From NCBI GenBank assembly GCA_035578905.1, contig JAQJVL010002649.1, positions 1-64,000 of the forward strand: a DNA stretch of 64,000 nucleotides, written 5' to 3'. The stretch comes from Stictocephala bisonia (Eukaryota; Arthropoda; Insecta; Hemiptera; Membracidae). Below, piece by piece: positions 10,669 through 22,964 of this stretch (its first letter is position 1; each line of letters opens with the position of its first letter). The notes beneath the pieces were generated by a model. The model was not told the origin of the DNA and did no database searches. It saw only the letters and a list, made by a program, of their open reading frames with translations. Made by a program: the position numbers and the translations under genes.

Positions 10669-13600
10669 TTCCTATTTCCTGGTCGTATATTGTTTTATTG
10701 TTACAAATAACTTGAATAAAAAACATCTCTAGTAATTTGATTTCAAATCGTGTGCTTTTGCTTTATTCAATGGTTTGGATACACAAATGGTTGAATACTT
10801 CCCCGTGTATTGAATAGATTTCTATTTAAATTTGATTGAATAGCTGTTATTTTATTGAGCGAAGAAGTTATTTATTTTAATAGAAATATTTTATTGAAAG
10901 GAACCATGTTTTTAAAGAAATCTTTATGAATATAGAAAACGCATATTTTGAAGATAAACAAGAAGAAAATGTTTGAAAATACTAATAAAGTAGAATGCTT
11001 ACATTGAAATTTAATTGGTTTTACATACACTTTATTTCTTGATTAATAAAATTTACTAATCCAAAGTTGATTAAATCAGTTTTGGATTTTAGGATTATTT
11101 ATTTATATCTCTTTCGTAACAAACTAAACTAGTTTTTTTTTTATTATTTCTTAAAACTGTTGAAAATATTTATTTAACTATATTAAGACTTGTACACTCG
11201 TTCCAATCGTATAATGGAGCGGGAGTAGACTTTTTTCTCATCCTGGTAAGGACTAAGTTGAGATTGTCCGAAATAAATTACTGATTATTTCGAGTTAGGC
11301 TAACTTTTTTTGTACACACATATGACTCTTGTGGCTTTCCCCTAGAAGAACGTAGATACATGGCATCTCCTACGTTATACAAGCCGTAGGAGCCTCACTT
11401 CCTCATAAGCTACTGAACATTCTTATGCTGGAACTCCAGTTTCTCATTGAACCCAATCTAACTCAATAGACTGTCATTGTGGAGGACTGTTTGTTATGGA
11501 AGGCAATCGGGTGGGACTTTTTACGTTGGAACCACAGAGAATAAGAAACAGAGGTCGTTTCCTTATGGCCGCGGTGGACGCAACAGTGACAGTATAAATA
11601 GATTACAACTAATCTACATCTTTAAAAATCTTTAGTAATAATTTCTGCTTTATCCTCTTAAGGATTTTGAGGGAATAAGAGGAGGGACTGACAAGGTGCT
11701 GATCCTGCCATTTGCGTGGAAAAATGGAGAAATAAATACTCGACACTCATTAGGCGCACTGTGGATGCGACTTCTGTTTCTTTCTCCTCTATGCTGGAAC
11801 TTAAGGTGAACCTATCAATAGGTATTTGACCAATGTCATGCTAAGGCAAGTCAATGTTTCTTGGCTAACATTTATGTGGTTCCCATGTTTCAGGATGCAT
11901 TTCTAGGGATTTGGAAACAAAAGCCTTTATATTGGCTAGTTATTAGAGAAAAGAAGGCTTTGAACAGTTACAATCCAAAATATTTATTTAGGTCGGTTGA
12001 ATTTTACAAAACCATTTACAAATTATTCTATAAAGAGAAGGGGAATAGGAGGAGAAGAAGAAGGAGGAAAAGGAATTGGGAGAGAAGGAGGAGAAAGAGG
12101 AGAAATAGGAAAAACAGAGGAGGAGTGGGAGATTTTTTTTTCTGTTGGACCCCCCCAGAAAACTATAATTTTAAAATACAATTTCAAAAGTTGAACTTAT
12201 ATTTTGCTTTGAGAAGACTGGATGTAGATCCTTGAATGCATGGTAACAATAAATCTGCTCTCCCATCGTAACATGTAATGATGTCTTAGAGTCACAAGTT
12301 GTGTTTTGTTCGATCCCCTCACCCCTCCTTGGGGGGCTAATAAGACGTCATATTAACCACAACGTTTAATTGAAGCGAATAGAGTTTCTATCATTCCCAA
12401 TCCTGTAAAGGAAGAAACACAAACAATATTTTTAGAAGGTTCGTCAAAGTAAGAAAGGGGTTTCCAATATATTAAAAATTTCAATTCAAGATTTAACAAT
12501 CGGATATCTAAAAATTTTATAAACTGATTTTGCTACAATTTTGACTAGAACATTCAAAAAAATATTATAATAGATGTTATAAAGTAATAAAATTATTTAC
12601 AAACCATTTTGTAGTACACAGCTAAAATAAATTATGCGTGCGTGTATTCTGAATGTAACTATTCAATTGCAATGTAGCGCAATCAGAAATAAAACGTTTT
12701 GAAATCGTGTGTACATTGCAGAGAACCACTTATGGCAACTTGCGCATGTCTAGGGATATGTAATTTCCTAAGTGTCAATTTAGTCTCAGAAACTTTTAAA
12801 ATCTTACAGTAATGGGGGGGAGGGGTTATCAGTTTATATTCTGCTACTACAGATTATTCCGTTTACTGGCATTGTTTACCACAGTTTAACAATATTTTTT
12901 TCTTAACTCTTATAAAGCAATAATATAATTAATTCATTAATTTCAACGCACATAAAAAACTTTCACAACATTATTACTGGAAAACAAAAACATATGACAA
13001 ATAACAAGACGCCATTTAAAATTACATTCCGAGCAAAAATGCAGCCAAATCAAATAATACAATAAATACTTTAAAATCAATGGAGCGTGTGAGGAAGAAG
13101 AGAAAATGAGCTCAAAATTAGTATTCTCAAATTCCTCGCACTTACAGCTCAATTCGGGTCATTCAATAAATAAACTATAATACACTATATATTTATGTTT
13201 TGCTAACGTCTATTATGTAATTTCTTCCCATTTTCATTACTTTTATTAGGTTTATGTAGGAGAGTAAGAGAAGAGGTCAAGAAAAGAAAGAAGAGATGTA
13301 TTTGAATACGTTTCCCATCTTCAGTTGATACAAATATTGAACAATAACTATTGACACTGAGAACAACATGAGGCAGACAAGTAAATTAGGACGTATGTCT
13401 TATATATTGGAATATTATAGTATCTATTTAGATTGCACTGGTACATAAGTATAGAGTTGAGAAGTTTGAGTCCACTCCTTACTTAAAGAAACTTAAGAAC
13501 TAATCTCCAATTCAACCGATTCCAAATATCCTCAAGCTCTTTAAATACACTTTTTGTCATCAGCAATTCAGTCTTTAAGGAGTTAAACTTGTTGAGCTAA

Positions 13601-14125
13601 TGAATATTGAAAAAGTTTGACTCAACGAACTGATTGGTGCTCAAATAAATTATATGCAAGTTATTTATTTGTTTTTTAAATCACAATTATATTATTTATT
13701 TCCAAATTATTGAATACAGTGGGTATGAAAATATGTTGAATCAATGTGATATGAATAAAATAACAAAATAATACAGTAATTCTAAAAATTTATAGTAAAA
13801 TTAAGTAAGATTAAAATTTAATTTTTGTGAAATGTTTAGTTTGTTCTGTTAACTTCTTTTTTTTACTGTCTTTATTTTTAGTTCAGATTTTTGACAAATT
13901 GGTTGAAAAACTGTATTGTATAGTATTTATTTGTCCCTTGAGCAATTTTCGAGGGTAATTAGAAAGAAACTATGATCTTGTAAAACGTGTATTGTTTGAG
14001 TTTTGTAGTAATGTTTCCTTTTTTAAGATATTCATAACTATAAGTAATGTTTTTTAAACACATTCTACTTTGATTTTTAAATATCTATCTTTATATATTT
14101 TTGTAAAATTATCTAGTTAAAGTAA
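10665..14125. other. Gene-free stretch with a polypurine tract
   Basis: AT-rich DNA with a G/A-only tract at about 12035-12125 (GGAGAAGAAGAAGGAGG and similar), which creates an apparent 124-codon frame at 11861-12235 rich in R/K/E. Near 11738-11800, CTCGACACTCATTAGGCGCAC resembles the 3' part of DR-1 copy 1. The segment 11300-11600 is less AT-rich, but no motif was recognised. G-runs occur near 12815. No gene is supported. Confidence 0.5.
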
Positions 14126-14404
14126 TTTGGAATATTCTGTCATATAGTTTACTAATTTGTTTGAGAGATACACCACATAGGCCTCCCAGCCATATTGCAT
14201 ACATACAATATTACAATATATTGGATAGTTTGGAATATTCTGTCATATAGTTTACTAATTTGTTTGAGAGATACACCACATAGGCCTCCCAGCCATATGC
14301 TCGATTCTGTCATATAGTTTACTAATTTGTTTGAGAGATACACCACATAGGCCTCCCAGCCATATTGCATACATACAATATTACAATATATTGGATAGTT
14401 TGGA
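14126..14404. repeat. 103-bp tandem repeat, about 2.7 units
   Basis: TTTGGAATATTCTGTCATAT starts at 14126 and again at 14229. A third copy resumes at TTCTGTCATATAG (14305) after a truncated second unit. Each unit contains CACCACATAGGCCTCCCAGC and ends with ACAATATATTGGATAG. The short minus-strand frame here follows the repeat. Confidence 0.92.
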
Positions 14405-15076
14405 GTATTCTATTATGAATTATGTGCATACATTTCTTATGTTGTATTTTTCCGAGTTAATAGAGTCAACTGGGACTTAATAAATGCTTAAATATCTGAA
14501 ATCATGATTTAAATGTCAGTTTGAAATGAGTTTTTATACCCATTCTTTTAAAATGCATATAATTACAACAAACATAGTTTCAGATGTATCATGCTAAAAC
14601 TAAAATTCATCTTAACGATTAAAATTAGTCAATACAAAAATGATTACAGGGAAACATAACAAACGTTTTAGCCATCATTCGTTTGACGTAAAAGTAATGA
14701 ATACGAAATATCACTCAGACAGTTGGGGGATGAAAGGCAAACACATTCAGTTTAGTGTAACTGTTTCATAAGTGTTGAGTGCTTATTGCCGTACGGGGGT
14801 ATTTTTGCATTACTTCTCCCCTACAATGTGGGTTACATCTAGGCTTTGCTAATCTTTTTGGTCCTTACGCCATCATTTCCATTACATATATTTCTACTAA
14901 CTAATACTATGTAATGGAAATTAATCCTGATTTCTATTTCCCCACAGTTTGAAGATCCACAAGCTGTAGGCCTATTCAGACAACACATCCTGAGGAATCC
15001 TTTGTGCGAATTTACTTAGTTTTGCACACAACATGTAATATCAAAATTGTAAAAAAAAAAAAATGGTTAGGAGCTA

Positions 15077-15457
15077 TTCCGTTAATTTACTATCACTGCT
15101 TTTACCATTACTTCACTACCATTACTTTTTTTATCGCAATTACGACAAGGTTAGGTTAGTTTAGGTCATGTTAGGTTAGGTTAGGTTAGGTCATGTTAGG
15201 TTATGTTAGGAGGCTATTAGCGTTGATCGCGAACTAGTAAATCCAATGATTGACTTACCGCCAAATGCGCTCTCCGTGTGTAGGCCTAAGTTCTTGGAAA
15301 GCGATAAGATAAGACCAGTGATATCGGATTACTAGCGGATAATTAATACCACAGAGGACGTAAAAATAATTGGGGAACAGTTTTTAGAGCATCACAGTAT
15401 TTATCAAGCGGTAGTGAATTAACGAAAAAATGTAGTGGTAGTGAATTAACGGAAAAG
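15077..15457 (+). mobile_element. MITE-1 copy B, near full length
   Basis: About 380 bp. It starts with TTCCGTTAATTTACTATCAC and a second nested copy of the motif (CATTACTTCACTACCATTAC), and ends with two inverted motifs (GCGGTAGTGAATTAACG and GTAGTGGTAGTGAATTAACG). The interior has a long TTAGG-like tract at 15149-15210, then CCAATGATTGACTTACCGCC, GTTCTTGGAAAGCGATAAG and ACCACAGAGGACGTAAAAAT. There is no coding capacity; it needs a transposase from elsewhere. Confidence 0.88.
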
Positions 15458-16410
15458 ATTCTTATTTTTATGAAGATTTATGTAAATATAGAATATAGAG
15501 GTTGCACTCGATTAACCCCATGAATACGGATCCATATATATTGGTGGTAGAATACCAATTATTAAAAAAAAGTAAAATAAAGAAGATATCTACACCAAAA
15601 ACAATGAACATTAAATTAGTCAAATGCAGTTTTTTCCTGGACACAAACATGATATCAGTTATTCCTACGACGAATACTAATTGAGATACTCAATAAAAAC
15701 ATGTGGGTTAGGTTAGCATATGTTGACCATGAATCCGCATTGCTAACCTAACTTGACCTAACCTGTTCTGTTAAATATCTCAGATCTTATTTGTGGTAAG
15801 AAGGAATGTATGTATTATTCGTTTTTAGGAAGAAAGCCACTAATCGGTTTTTATATAACAATTTGTTTGTACAAATTTGTTTTCCGCTTGAAAGTCTCTA
15901 ACTATTCGTGTTTGTGGGGTTGGTAAAAAAAGGGGAAAAATCGTGAAAATTTGGTGGGATCCATATTTACCAAAATGTAATGAACAGCAATTAATCAAAT
16001 TGTTATACAAATTTAATAAATAGTGACTAATCGTTTTTTTATAAATAGTTATTTGTTAGTTTATTTTATTAAACTGAAATTATTAATGGAGAACAACATT
16101 TAAGTTTGTACATATTAACATCGATATAGCTTTATACTCTCTACCCAATGAAACATTGGTCAAAACGTAATAAAATCCAAGAAGCCATGAACAGTAAGAT
16201 ATTCAACTTTTCAAAGTGTACAACACCTAAGTTCATGGAAGGGTTTGACAAACGTTCTTAATGTATTCAAACGGTGATACGTTCACACAGATTAACAACT
16301 ATATTCCCACACTGCGTGCTTGTATCATCTGATCATAATACAACCACAGAACTCAACACTGCACTTCACCCTTGACATTATTGGTTGAACATTACACCGC
16401 TTCTGAATGA
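15458..16410. other. AT-rich; small TTAGG-like tracts
   Basis: No gene recognised. Short GGTTAGGTTAG and CTAACCTAACTTGACCTAACC tracts lie at about 15707-15762 in inverted order, without the MITE-1 terminal motifs. The 60-codon frames at 15468-15684 lie on opposite strands over the same bases and are not supported. Confidence 0.4.
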
Positions 16411-16640
16411 TAATAACTTTATCAGTGGCCTTGACCAGAGGGTTCGAAGGTTATCGCATGATCTAGTGGAACATCTAGTGGCTGTCACTGGAAGAGTGAG
16501 CGGTGAGGAAATCACATCCTTCCACGCCTGCTCGTACTGGTGGTGGTTTGAAAATCACCTCTTATTCGTTGGCCCCCAGGTTAGGTGTTTGAGAGGGCTT
16601 CTTAGCCCTAACTTCACCTAATAAATAATGTCCCCTTCAA
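16411..16640 (+). mobile_element. SINE, 5S-like family relative
   Basis: GGCCTTGACCAGAGGGTTCG, then ACTGGTGGTGGTTTGAAAATCACC and CCCCAGGTTAGGTGTTTGAG, line up in order with the 5S-like element at 52645-52815. The tail has the hairpin-forming GAGAGGGCTTCTTAGCCC followed by TAACTTCACC and TAATAAATAA. A similar tail recurs at about 34068-34130. The 5S promoter part is more diverged here than at 52.6 kb. A 78-codon frame through this segment is incidental. Confidence 0.6.
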
Positions 16641-16949
16641 TTTTTTTAATTTTTAAACAGTAATCTAAATTATATTTTGAGTGCGCAAGAGTAAAATAAA
16701 GAAATTTCATGTACTGGTGGCACACAAAGAGTTTCATGTACTGACAGTTTGAAAGACGAAGTGATCAAGGGTATTCAATCAACAATTATTTTTAAAAATT
16801 TTTTAATTACGAGATAGTCTTCTTATAAGTAATAAATGACTTGAGATAAAAAAAATCTTCTTTAAAATTTAAAAATAGCCACCTCCATTGGCTTATTTGT
16901 CATTTCTAGATACACATTTCATTAGGAAACCAGGCAACATATTATAATT

Positions 16950-17200
16950 TTGAGAATATACAAAAATAAATAAATAAAATAAATATCTTTATTCATCTTT
17001 GACAGATACATAGAATCCAAATAGGCTTCGTTAAGAGTATAGTGGACAACGGCAATATCAAACCTAGTGTAAATTAAAACTTTTAAAAAATATTGCACTT
17101 TGCTACTCCTAGTGACAGTTGCATGAAAAATTACTTGGAGCGCTCCACTGGGCGCTTGGACGAACACCCTTTAACCACCTGCTCGACTGGCTTACCTGAA
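16950..17200 (-). mobile_element. 5'-truncated LINE 3' end (fragment)
   Basis: Read on the minus strand the segment ends GATGAATAAAGATATTTATT followed by TTTATTTATTT, a tail like that of the minus-strand LINE at 49.5 kb. This fits the 3' UTR of a dead-on-arrival LINE copy. No reverse transcriptase residues are left, so the assignment rests on the tail only. Confidence 0.35.
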
Positions 17201-17673
17201 TTCACAATCAGTACAAAGTTGTAAAGTTATGGTGCATTAAAGTTTTAAGAACTCTTTTATAGAAACTTCATCACTGAGCTTTTACTTAAATTTGCATAAA
17301 CTGTTGAACTCAATGAATATGAATTATAAATAAATTATTAATGCTATTTTATAGTTATCTCAAGCTATATTTGTAGCATTTTCAAATAAATAAAAAATCT
17401 ATATTATAACTGGTATGACAAGTCACGTAATTCAAAGGTCAACAATAAAACCATAGTAAAAAAAAAAAAAAAACTCAACCAACAAGAAAACACTAGATAA
17501 CCAACAACGGTGATTATAAAACCTCAACAGCACTAAAATAAACTGAAATATCAACGGAAAAAGAAACAGAAAAGGATCAATCAATATTGAGCAAAATCAA
17601 TCAATATTGAGGAAAAATGTATTTCCGTGTGAGCTGGCGGCTTGCGTGAGATGTTACGGCTGAGTATTTGGGC

Positions 17674-17908
17674 GTGCTCTAATTGCGCACTTCATGACCT
17701 AGGGTCGGTAAAGCGATGCTTGAGTTGCGCGCAGTACCTAAGAAGGCCATAAAAGGATCGAGGCCATTTAGTGATCAAGTTGCGCGCAGTGCCCAAGAGG
17801 ACAATAAAACTAGTGCTCGAGTTGCCCGCTTTATGACCTAGGGGGATGCTTGAGTTGCGCGCAGAACCCAAAAAGGCCATAAAACTAGTGCTCGAGTTGA
17901 GCGCAACT
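17674..17908. repeat. Degenerate tandem repeat around GTGCTCGAGTTGCGCGC
   Basis: Six related units start at 17674, 17716, 17771, 17813, 17846 and 17888, spaced 33-55 bp. They share (G/A)TGCT(C/T)GAGTTGCGCGCAG and CCCAAGAAGGCCATAAAACTA. The array is richer in G+C than its surroundings. A related CGCCCAACTCGAGCAC occurs near 23622, and the 17-mer GCGCTAGGTTGTGATAT occurs near both loci (17995 and 23517). Confidence 0.75.
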
Positions 17909-18389
17909 ACCTGCAGCCATACCATCAACGAAATGACTAAAGTTTATAATACTCTAATACTAATATTCATAATGAAACTAACTTTCTATATCAAGCGCTA
18001 GGTTGTGATATAAATAGTAAATATAAAACAATTTATTGGTTATTGACATCAATTATAGCATTCAACAATGTATGGCCTATTGTTGTATCCTTTGTACTTG
18101 ATGTTTCTCTGTGAAACATAAATTAAATTACAAACTATGATTAATTTTATTTAATGAGTAGGCTATACTTATTCTAAAAAACATTTTAATGGATTTTATA
18201 CTGTTTTAATGAGATTTATAATCAATCTAAATCAGTCATATTAAATTAGTTTAACTGTGCAAAACCATTCAACACAACGGAAAAATTTTAATGTTTCTCT
18301 AAAAAATATTTTGTTTTCAGATATATTCATTATATAAAAGATAAAAATAATTGTATTTTCAATATATTCTTTTAATATGTGTGAAAATT

Positions 18390-21300
18390 CAAAGAATTTG
18401 CCTGAGATTCGCTTTTGCCCGGCGATTTGCGTACTTTGGTGGCCGTTGGACTCGGTCGTTCCGTGTTCCAGCTTGAGTCGGTCCGGTTGGCCAGTTTTTC
18501 TAGTGGTTTCCGTGCAGCTTTCGTCAAGTCATGGTTGCCGGCTGAGAGACTCCAGGGTCCTTGAGTAGGACGTTTCTGCCCTCGGCCTGCCGTCCGGGGA
18601 TTGCCGACCATTCTGCACTGCTAGCCTGGCCTGAGGACCATGTTGGAGCCTGGAGGCGCCCGCTACCCGCTCTACATCTTTGTGGTATAAGTCTCCTGTC
18701 CTCAGGTCAGTGTATCCTGACTAGAGCCTCTTACCTCTAGTCAGTCTTCTAATATGCCTATTAAACCTAATTTTAGTAAACCTACAATGTGTAAAAACTA
18801 TTTTTTAAAGAACGTATGTTCACAAAGGAAAAAAGTTTAGGAAGACCATGTAATTTACCTATAATACATAAAAGAGGTTATCATGCAATAAATGAAAGTA
18901 GCCCTGATGGAAATATTTTATTTTTAAATATTCAAGGTTTGAGAGGTAAAGTATCATTGTTGGAGAGTTTTCTTACAGACAAAAATATTTGCATTATTGG
19001 TGTTGTTGAGCATTGGCTTGATGAATGTGAGGTGAAATTATCTGCTCCACAAAACTTTGTTTGTGCGAGTTCCTTTAACCGAAATACACATATAAGGGGA
19101 GGATCCGTTATTTTTTTATCAAATACCTTACAGTCAAGGGTTCTTGACATAGATCGGTTTTGTTTAGAATTGCATTTTGAAGGCTCAGCAGTTATTATTG
19201 GATCATTAAAAGTCATTATTGTAACGATATATCATTCAACGTCAGGCAAACCTTACGTTTTTTTGGAAGCACTTGAACAACTACTATCACACCTTACTCA
19301 GTGGCCAAATTATACAATAGTTATTGGGGGAGATTTTAATATAAATTTTGATATTACTTTAAATAAAAGAACAGGGACTCTTTTATTGGAACTCCTTAAA
19401 CAATACAATTTTTATCCACTAAATAGGGCTCCTACAAGAGGAAAAAATTGCTTAGATAACATATTTGTTAACCAATATATGAATAAAGAAACAACTTGTC
19501 AAGTCTTCCACTTTCCGTTTTCTGATCATGATGGTCTTATTACTAATATAATTAATAGAGTGAAACTTAATTTAGATAAAACTGTTTTACAAATACCAAG
19601 TTTAAGCATAAATGAATTGTGCCTTCAACAACAATCAGTAAAACCATTAGGCGAAAGGCTTAGTGCAATTAACTGGGAAGGTTTTATTGAACATAACCAA
19701 AACCACTGTGCTAATGAAGCTTTCCATAATTTTTTCAATATTTTATATAGAAATATTGAATATTTTCTGTGTGTAAAAAGAAAGCAAAATCAATACCAAA
19801 AGCCTGTCGTAAAAAAGAATAAAAATGTTTGGTACACGACAGAGCTAAGTGAATTAAAAAAAGGTCTATTACTGTTAGATAATGTAATTAAAAATAGTAG
19901 TGTAAAGAACCATATTTTGGAACAAGAATATAAGAACAAAAAAGTGTATTATAGACATGCAGTAACCAAAGCTAAGATGAAATATAATGTAAATTTAATA
20001 GAAGGCAGTGCCAACAGTTGTCGGGCTGCCTGGAAGATAATTAAAAATAGCCAAGGTATAGTTGATTCACGTAGCTCTGAATTGTCACCTGATATCTTAA
20101 ATAGTTATTTTATAGAGTCTGTTAAATGCATTAAGGATAATATTAAGTTGCAAAATCCCTCACTGGCAAAATCTGAGGATTTCTTGAGAGATAATATTTC
20201 ACAACACATACGTTTTGAGGAGTGGAAGTACGTGTCCCAAGGAGATGTGTTAGATGCTAGTAAGAGGTTAAAAAACTCAAATAGTTGTGACGTTTACTAT
20301 TTCTCAAACAATATGCTTAAAAAAATAATTCATTGCATAATAACGCCTCTCACTTGGTGCATTAACAAATGTCTCCAGGAGGGGGTATTCCCAGATGAAT
20401 TAAAGGTTTCGAAAGTTTGCCCGATTTTTAAGAAAGGGTCAAAAGATGACCCAAAAAGTTACCGACCGATATCTGTGGTGCCAATTTTATCGAAAATAAT
20501 TGAAATGGTTGCATATGACCAATTAAATAATTATCTAGAGGACAATTGCCTTTTTAGTAACACTCAGTTTGGCTTCCGTCGTGGAAGATCTACAGAGAAT
20601 GCGGTGGAAAAACTAGTAAATATGGTAATAAAATCTTTTGAAGATGGAAGTTTCACACAAGCCTCTATGTGTGACCTAAGTAAAGCATTCGATTGCGTTA
20701 GTCATTTGGACCTGATTAAAAAACTTCAACATTATGGTGTTAAAGGATTCCCTTTGAACTTTTTTAAATCTTATTTGGACAATCGTAAACAAAAAGTTTT
20801 TTCCAAAGATCAATGGTCGAAAGAAGTATATGTTGTGTGGGGTGTTCCCCAGGGCTCAGTACTGGGTCCCCTCTTGTTTCTTATTTATATAAATGATCTT
20901 TCCAAATCAATCAAGACTACAAAATCTTTGCTTTATGCGGACGACACAACATTTCTCAACTGTCATTCTGACATTGTCAAACTTAAAGAACTCTCCCAAA
21001 GAACCTTAGCAGAAGCTTCAAATTGGTTTTTAGCTAATGGTCTACAGTTAAATGAAGACAAAACCCAGCAAATTCTATTCTCATTGCGTCCAAAATCTAA
21101 CGTTACATTTAATTATGAACTTGCTGATTCAGTGAAATTTCTGGGTATTTTCCTAGACAGCAAGCTGAACTGGGGTCCACATATTGACTATTTAACAAAC
21201 AGGCTTTCAAGAATAGTTTATCTCTTAAGTCGACTTATGCATTTTGTGCCTCTTCATTATGTCAGATGCAGCTATTTTGCATACTTTCATTCTATAATAA

Positions 21301-21970
21301 AATATGGAATATTACTGTGGGGAAACTGTAATAGAATCCAAGAGGTTTTAGTCTTACAAAAGAAAACTATTAGAATTATGTCAAATATAAATTCAAATGA
21401 ACACTGTAAGCCATACTTCATTAATTTAAAAATCCCCACTGTAGTTAATTTGTACATATATGAATTAATTAACTATATTTTAAGGAATCCTCAGAACCTA
21501 GAATTTCATAATAATTTACACAAATATAACACAAGAGGGAGGGATTTAGCAATCGTAGGCAAGCACAGACTAACAAAAACGTCTCAAAACTATAGTGTAT
21601 TATCAATTAAAGTGTACAATAAGTTAAGTATATTAATTAAGGAGCATTCAATTGGAGACTTTAGCGATAAGTTTTATGACTGGCTAATTTTGAATCCATT
21701 CTACACACTTCAGGAGTTTTTTGATGTGGAAAACATTATGTTATAATATGTAGTATAATTTTATTGAAATGCATGTGATTACCAGTGCTGTTTATTTATT
21801 GATGCTGTTGATTGTTATAAATGTTATTAATGTACCTGTAGTATATTCTATTTTAGTTATTGACTTAAGCAAAAAAATATATGACGTGGCAGTTTCTGCA
21901 TAAATTATGACTTTGTCAATGACATTTTGTTCTTACGACAATAAAGATTATTATTATTATTATTATTATT
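18390..21970 (+). mobile_element. LINE-A, non-LTR retrotransposon
   Basis: A relatively GC-rich leader (about 18400-18720) precedes a long endonuclease/reverse transcriptase ORF (18816-21746), then a short AT-rich 3' UTR with ACGACAATAAAG and a terminal (TTA)n run at 21948-21970. No ORF1 or gag-like frame is seen in the leader. The tail and the lack of an RNase H domain suggest the Jockey superfamily (L2/CR1/Daphne-like), but the clade cannot be set without a tree. The exact 5' end and a target-site duplication were not identified. Confidence 0.8.
18816..21746 (+). CDS. LINE-A ORF2: APE endonuclease + reverse transcriptase, 976 aa
   Basis: This encodes the retrotransposition enzyme: an AP-like endonuclease nicks target DNA and the reverse transcriptase copies the element RNA at the nick. 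The endonuclease spans about residues 31-245, with LFLNIQGLRGK, VVEHWLDE, VIGGDFNINF (about 170-178) and FSDHDG (about 235-240). The reverse transcriptase covers about 525-800: SYRPISVVPILSKIIE, QFGFRRGRSTENAV, DLSKAFDCVSH (A of AFD about 624), GVPQGSVLGP (676 on), the catalytic YADD (707-710) and KFLGIFLDSKLNW. No RNase H domain follows. The ATG at 18816 is the first after an in-frame stop near 18790. There is no internal stop or frameshift, so the copy is intact and possibly young. Family assignment is secure; clade is not. Confidence 0.93.
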   Translation: MFTKEKSLGRPCNLPIIHKRGYHAINESSPDGNILFLNIQGLRGKVSLLESFLTDKNICIIGVVEHWLDECEVKLSAPQNFVCASSFNRNTHIRGGSVIFLSNTLQSRVLDIDRFCLELHFEGSAVIIGSLKVIIVTIYHSTSGKPYVFLEALEQLLSHLTQWPNYTIVIGGDFNINFDITLNKRTGTLLLELLKQYNFYPLNRAPTRGKNCLDNIFVNQYMNKETTCQVFHFPFSDHDGLITNIINRVKLNLDKTVLQIPSLSINELCLQQQSVKPLGERLSAINWEGFIEHNQNHCANEAFHNFFNILYRNIEYFLCVKRKQNQYQKPVVKKNKNVWYTTELSELKKGLLLLDNVIKNSSVKNHILEQEYKNKKVYYRHAVTKAKMKYNVNLIEGSANSCRAAWKIIKNSQGIVDSRSSELSPDILNSYFIESVKCIKDNIKLQNPSLAKSEDFLRDNISQHIRFEEWKYVSQGDVLDASKRLKNSNSCDVYYFSNNMLKKIIHCIITPLTWCINKCLQEGVFPDELKVSKVCPIFKKGSKDDPKSYRPISVVPILSKIIEMVAYDQLNNYLEDNCLFSNTQFGFRRGRSTENAVEKLVNMVIKSFEDGSFTQASMCDLSKAFDCVSHLDLIKKLQHYGVKGFPLNFFKSYLDNRKQKVFSKDQWSKEVYVVWGVPQGSVLGPLLFLIYINDLSKSIKTTKSLLYADDTTFLNCHSDIVKLKELSQRTLAEASNWFLANGLQLNEDKTQQILFSLRPKSNVTFNYELADSVKFLGIFLDSKLNWGPHIDYLTNRLSRIVYLLSRLMHFVPLHYVRCSYFAYFHSIIKYGILLWGNCNRIQEVLVLQKKTIRIMSNINSNEHCKPYFINLKIPTVVNLYIYELINYILRNPQNLEFHNNLHKYNTRGRDLAIVGKHRLTKTSQNYSVLSIKVYNKLSILIKEHSIGDFSDKFYDWLILNPFYTLQEFFDVENIML

Positions 21971-22964
21971 CCATTTTATTTCCCGGCGGCTGAGCTGGGT
22001 GTTTTGATGATGTATTTCCTAAAAAGCAAAACAAAAAGAAAAGGGCAGTGAAATATATAAAAGAAAAAAAAGAAGAGAAAAAAAATTTGTGGAACTTTAT
22101 GTGGCCTAGGCCTAAAAACTGGGACAAAGTGATTGATGAAACAGCCATTTTTTTTTATTAAAAGAAAAAAAGAAAAGCTTTAAAATACACAAAAAAATTT
22201 TTTGGATGTTAATATTTATTATATTTATTGTTATTTAGTTTAATTAGTTTATTTGGTTGTTATATTTTGTAGAGTTTATATTTGTTAGGTCCCTATGAGT
22301 TCTGTTATTATTTATTATTATGTTTAGGCCTAGTGATTGTTATTTATATTTTTGTTAAGTGTATTAGGGGTGTTCGGAAGTGAATTTTTACTCGAACGGT
22401 ACCGTGTTATATTTTCTTTTAAATTATTTAATTTTTAAACTTTCACCAAAAGGGGATTATTGTGCTTTGATTTAAGTTCTAATTCGGAGCTGCCCAGGGA
22501 TTCCGGCTTACTCCCTGGCCCGGTGGAATTATGGGATTTGGGCTAAATTGCCGGTTTAATTGTGGTTTGCCAGAAGTTTTCTAAATTTTCAATTTTTTGT
22601 GGGCATTAAATTTATTTTACGTTTTGGGGGTCTCCGGCTAAACTGCAGATAGGCCATGTAGTTGTTTATTGGCAATTTTGGTATTTGTAGCGTTAAGTGT
22701 TTTTGTAGCGTTTGTATTATCTTGTTAATTTTAGTGTTTATTGTTATTTATTGAAGTGCGAATTGATTTTGTGGCCTTCTGCCGTTTTTGATTATTTAAT
22801 ATTTGCTCTTTGGTAATAAATTAGTTTTGCTCAGCTGCCGAGTGTTATTTTGACCCTCCAACTGCCACCCGTGATCCCATCGCTCGACTTGTTTTGAGCC
22901 ATCCCCCAGTTGGCACGCTTTCCAGCTTTGGTGGGGGGATGGGTCTAAATTTGAATGTTATCAA
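21971..22964. other. No gene; T/A-rich then mixed sequence with hairpin
   Basis: 21971-22200 is low-complexity A/T. 22370-22900 is less AT-rich and looks like untranslated sequence of an unknown element. At its 3' end CCATCCCCCAGTTGG and GGTGGGGGGATGG (about 22901-22942) form an inverted pair just before the 31-bp array. No coding motif is seen on either strand. Confidence 0.4.

Noticed and set aside
11861..12235. 124-codon frame rich in Arg/Lys/Glu
   Set aside because: It is produced by a purine-only microsatellite tract, with no motif, and a second frame over the same tract is also open.
15149..15210. (TTAGG)n tract as a sign of a chromosome end
   Set aside because: The tract is short, degenerate and lies inside a MITE copy that recurs across the window, so it is interstitial.
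18372..18611. 79-codon minus-strand and 63-codon plus-strand frames in the LINE-A leader
   Set aside because: They overlap each other, lack known motifs, and sit in the less AT-rich 5' leader where open frames are expected by composition.
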